Assembly: GCF_014926585.1 (NCBI RefSeq)
Contig: NZ_CP045422.1
Location: forward strand, 3,984,766 to 4,048,765
Reading direction: 5' to 3'
Source: Devosia beringensis
Lineage (GTDB): Bacteria > Pseudomonadota > Alphaproteobacteria > Rhizobiales > Devosiaceae
Length of the DNA: 64,000 nt
The notes under the pieces were generated by a model, which saw nothing but the letters and a program-made list of their open reading frames with translations, had not been told where the DNA came from and searched no databases. Below, in pieces: positions 61,851 through 64,000 of this stretch. The position numbers were made by a program, and so were the translations under genes. Position 1 is the stretch's first letter; each line of letters opens with the position of its first letter.

Positions 61851-64000
61851 ATGTTCAGCAAGGTCCTGGTCGCCAATCGCGGCGAAATCGCCGTGCGCAT
61901 CATCCGCACCCTCAAATCCATGGGCATCGCCTCGGTCGCCGTCTATTCCGACGCCGACCGTTTCACCCGGGCGGTGCGGCTGGCTGACGAAGCCGTGCGC
62001 CTCGGGCCGGCCCCGGCCAGCCAGAGCTATCTCGATATCGACGCCGTCATCGCCGCCTGCCGCGCCACGGGCGCCGAAGCAGTGCATCCGGGCTATGGTT
62101 TTCTGAGCGAAAATATCGGCTTTGCCGAGCGCCTCGCCGCCGAAGGCATCGCCTTTATCGGCCCGAGCCCGGCCAATATCGCCGCCTTCGGCCTCAAGCA
62201 CACGGCGCGCGACCTCGCCCGGACCAGCGGCGTGCCGCTGCTGCCCGGCAGCGACCTGCTGGCCAGCGTCGAGCAGGCCTTGGCCGCAGCCGACACCGTG
62301 GGCTATCCGGTCATGCTCAAGAGCACGGCAGGTGGTGGCGGCATCGGCATGTCGCTCTGCGCCGATGCCGCAGCGCTGGAAGCGGCCTTTGCCGGGGTGC
62401 AGCGCACCGCCAATGCCAGCTTTGGCGATGCGCGGGTTTTTCTCGAGCGCTATGTTGCCGATGCGCGCCATGTCGAGGTGCAGATTTTCGGTGATGGCAA
62501 AGGCAAGGTCATTGCCCTGGGTGAGCGCGACTGCTCACTGCAGCGACGCAACCAGAAAGTGGTCGAGGAGACGCCGGCCCCCGGTCTCTCTGACACCACC
62601 CGCGCGCGCCTGCATGCGGCGGCCGTGGCCCTGGGCGAGGCCGCCAACTATGCCTCGGCGGGCACGGTGGAATTCATCTACGATCCGATCCGCGCGGATT
62701 TCTACTTCCTTGAGGTCAATACGCGGCTGCAGGTCGAACATCCGGTGACCGAGGCCGTGTTCGGCATCGATCTGGTGGAGTGGATGATCCGCCAGGCTGC
62801 CGGTGAGGATCCGATTGCCCTGACCGGTCCCTTGACCCAGTCAGGGGCTGCAATCGAAGTGCGGCTCTATGCCGAAATCCCGCATGCCAATTTCCAGCCC
62901 AGCGCGGGCCTGCTGACCGAAGTGCGTTTTCCCGCCGATGCACGCGTCGACAGCTGGATCGAGACCGGCGCCGAGGTCACGCCGTTTTATGATCCGATGC
63001 TGGCCAAGCTCATCGTCAGCGGACCCGACCGGCCGGCCGCCCTTGCCAGACTGCGCGCGGCGCTGGAGGAGACCGCCATTGGCGGCATCGAGACAAACCT
63101 GGCCTATCTGCGTGCCATCGCTGCCTCCGATGTGCTGGCCAGCGGCCAGGTCGCCACCACGGCACTGCGGGATTTCGCCTTTGTGCCCGACGTGGTGGAA
63201 GTGCTCGCCCCCGGCGCCCAATCCAGCCTGCAGGAACTGCCCGGCCGGCTGGGCCTCTGGCATGTCGGCGTGCCGCCGAGCGGGCCGATGGATGCGCGCA
63301 GCTTTGCTCATGCCAACCGGCTGGTTGGAAATGAAGATGACACGGCAGCGCTGGAGCTGACCGTATCCGGCCCGGTCCTGCGCTTTCATGCCCCGGTGAC
63401 CGTGGCGCTGGCCGGCGCCGTCATGCCGATGACAATGGATGGAACGCCGGTTGCCCATGATACCGCCATTGCCGTTGCGGCAGGCCAGACCCTGAGCATT
63501 GGCACCATTGCCGGGCCGGGGCAGCGCAGCTATCTGGCTGTGGCCGGTGGCTTTGCCGCGCCAGTAGTCCTCGGCTCGCGGGCCACTTTCGGGCTCGGCC
63601 AGTTCGGCGGTCATGCCACCGGCATGCTCAAGGCAGGCCAGGTGCTGCAACTGGCGCGTGCGGTTCAGGCGAACGTGCAATCGCCAGCCGACGCTGCTCC
63701 CCTCGCCCGGCACTGGGATGTCGGCGTGCTTTATGGGCCGCATGGCGCACCCGATTTCTTCCGCGAGGAGGATATCGAAACCCTGTTCAGCACCGCTTAC
63801 GAAGTCCATTTCAACAGCGCCCGCACCGGCGTGCGACTGATCGGCCCGGCACCTAAATGGGCCCGCGCCGATGGCGGCGAGGCAGGGCTGCATCCCTCCA
63901 ACCTGCATGACAATGCCTATGCCGTCGGCGCCATTGACTTTACCGGCGATATGCCGATCATCCTGGGGCCAGATGGGCCGAGCCTGGGCGGCTTTGTCTG
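61851..64000 (+). CDS. Urea/guanidine carboxylase, biotin-dependent (incomplete at window end)
   Basis: The first ~716 codons of a ~1200-residue enzyme. The biotin carboxylase domain is complete: VLVANRGEIAVRII, the ATP-grasp loop KSTAGGGGIGM and EVNTRLQVEHPVTE. From about residue 460 the AHS2/KipA-type carboxyltransferase domain begins (LQELPGRLGLWHVGVPPSGPMD). The second half and the biotinyl lysine lie outside. With riboswitch and CgdAB context, guanidine is the more likely substrate than urea. Confidence 0.92.
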   Translation, partial: MFSKVLVANRGEIAVRIIRTLKSMGIASVAVYSDADRFTRAVRLADEAVRLGPAPASQSYLDIDAVIAACRATGAEAVHPGYGFLSENIGFAERLAAEGIAFIGPSPANIAAFGLKHTARDLARTSGVPLLPGSDLLASVEQALAAADTVGYPVMLKSTAGGGGIGMSLCADAAALEAAFAGVQRTANASFGDARVFLERYVADARHVEVQIFGDGKGKVIALGERDCSLQRRNQKVVEETPAPGLSDTTRARLHAAAVALGEAANYASAGTVEFIYDPIRADFYFLEVNTRLQVEHPVTEAVFGIDLVEWMIRQAAGEDPIALTGPLTQSGAAIEVRLYAEIPHANFQPSAGLLTEVRFPADARVDSWIETGAEVTPFYDPMLAKLIVSGPDRPAALARLRAALEETAIGGIETNLAYLRAIAASDVLASGQVATTALRDFAFVPDVVEVLAPGAQSSLQELPGRLGLWHVGVPPSGPMDARSFAHANRLVGNEDDTAALELTVSGPVLRFHAPVTVALAGAVMPMTMDGTPVAHDTAIAVAAGQTLSIGTIAGPGQRSYLAVAGGFAAPVVLGSRATFGLGQFGGHATGMLKAGQVLQLARAVQANVQSPADAAPLARHWDVGVLYGPHGAPDFFREEDIETLFSTAYEVHFNSARTGVRLIGPAPKWARADGGEAGLHPSNLHDNAYAVGAIDFTGDMPIILGPDGPSLGGFV

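Noticed and set aside
1..64000. CRISPR arrays, rRNA genes, prophage or integrative-element cores
   Set aside because: I saw no regularly spaced repeats, no rRNA-like sequence and no integrase or phage structural genes. The only mobile element found is the IS30 copy.

Overview
The window is GC-rich, gene-dense chromosomal DNA. It starts with nuoA/nuoB of a respiratory complex I operon and carries Omp25-type surface barrels, Tat-exported binding proteins and many ATGA-coupled operons. This fits an alphaproteobacterium of the Hyphomicrobiales, plausibly Devosia or a relative. That placement is an inference from gene content, not a search result.

Layout. 1-3.8 kb: the end of a nuo operon, two almost identical tandem outer-membrane barrel genes each with its own terminator, and msrA. 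3.9-10.3 kb: a small conserved unknown, an SDR oxidoreductase, a four-carbon acid sugar kinase (DUF1537), an MFS carrier, a metallophosphoesterase and a diacylglycerol-kinase-like lipid kinase. 10.4-16 kb: a PAP2 phosphatase, then a LacI regulator, acetate kinase and phosphoketolase operon, a compact phosphoketolase shunt. 16-22.6 kb: transporters, an isochorismatase-family amidohydrolase, an N-carbamoyl amino acid hydrolase-like nitrilase and a GcvA-type LysR regulator.

22.7-64 kb is largely a nitrogen-scavenging island. It holds a polyamine-type ABC importer; asparaginase and amidase; an operon of three tandem RutA-like flavin monooxygenases with a flavin reductase and a hydrolase lacking the usual cysteine; a divergent AtzG/AtzE-like pair with two PuuE-like deacetylases; a second, minus-strand operon with a nucleoside-type ABC importer, formamidase (AmiF), biuret hydrolase (BiuH), a second cysteine hydrolase, a 5-formyl-THF cyclo-ligase-like protein, an AtzH/HpxZ-like protein and a GntR regulator; and a guanidine operon (ABC importer, two DUF1989 deiminase subunits, urea/guanidine carboxylase running off the window end). 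Embedded at 39-46.8 kb is a seven-gene operon joining membrane-lipid/envelope genes to a sulfonate/nitrate-type ABC importer with a fused double permease and a glycosyltransferase.

The richest control region is 57.03-57.67 kb, between the biuret/formamidase operon and the guanidine operon. On the guanidine side a textbook sigma-54 -24/-12 box is followed about 15 nt later by a guanidine-I (ykkC) riboswitch and an intrinsic terminator. On the other side is a second sigma-54-like box. An IS30-family element (55796-57016, GAT target duplication) has jumped into codon 5 of the nucleoside-type binding-protein gene; removing it restores a Tat signal peptide, and a further one-base frameshift lies just downstream. 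Several products of the island would converge on allophanate (biuret and guanidine branches), whose hydrolase would be expected just past the right edge.
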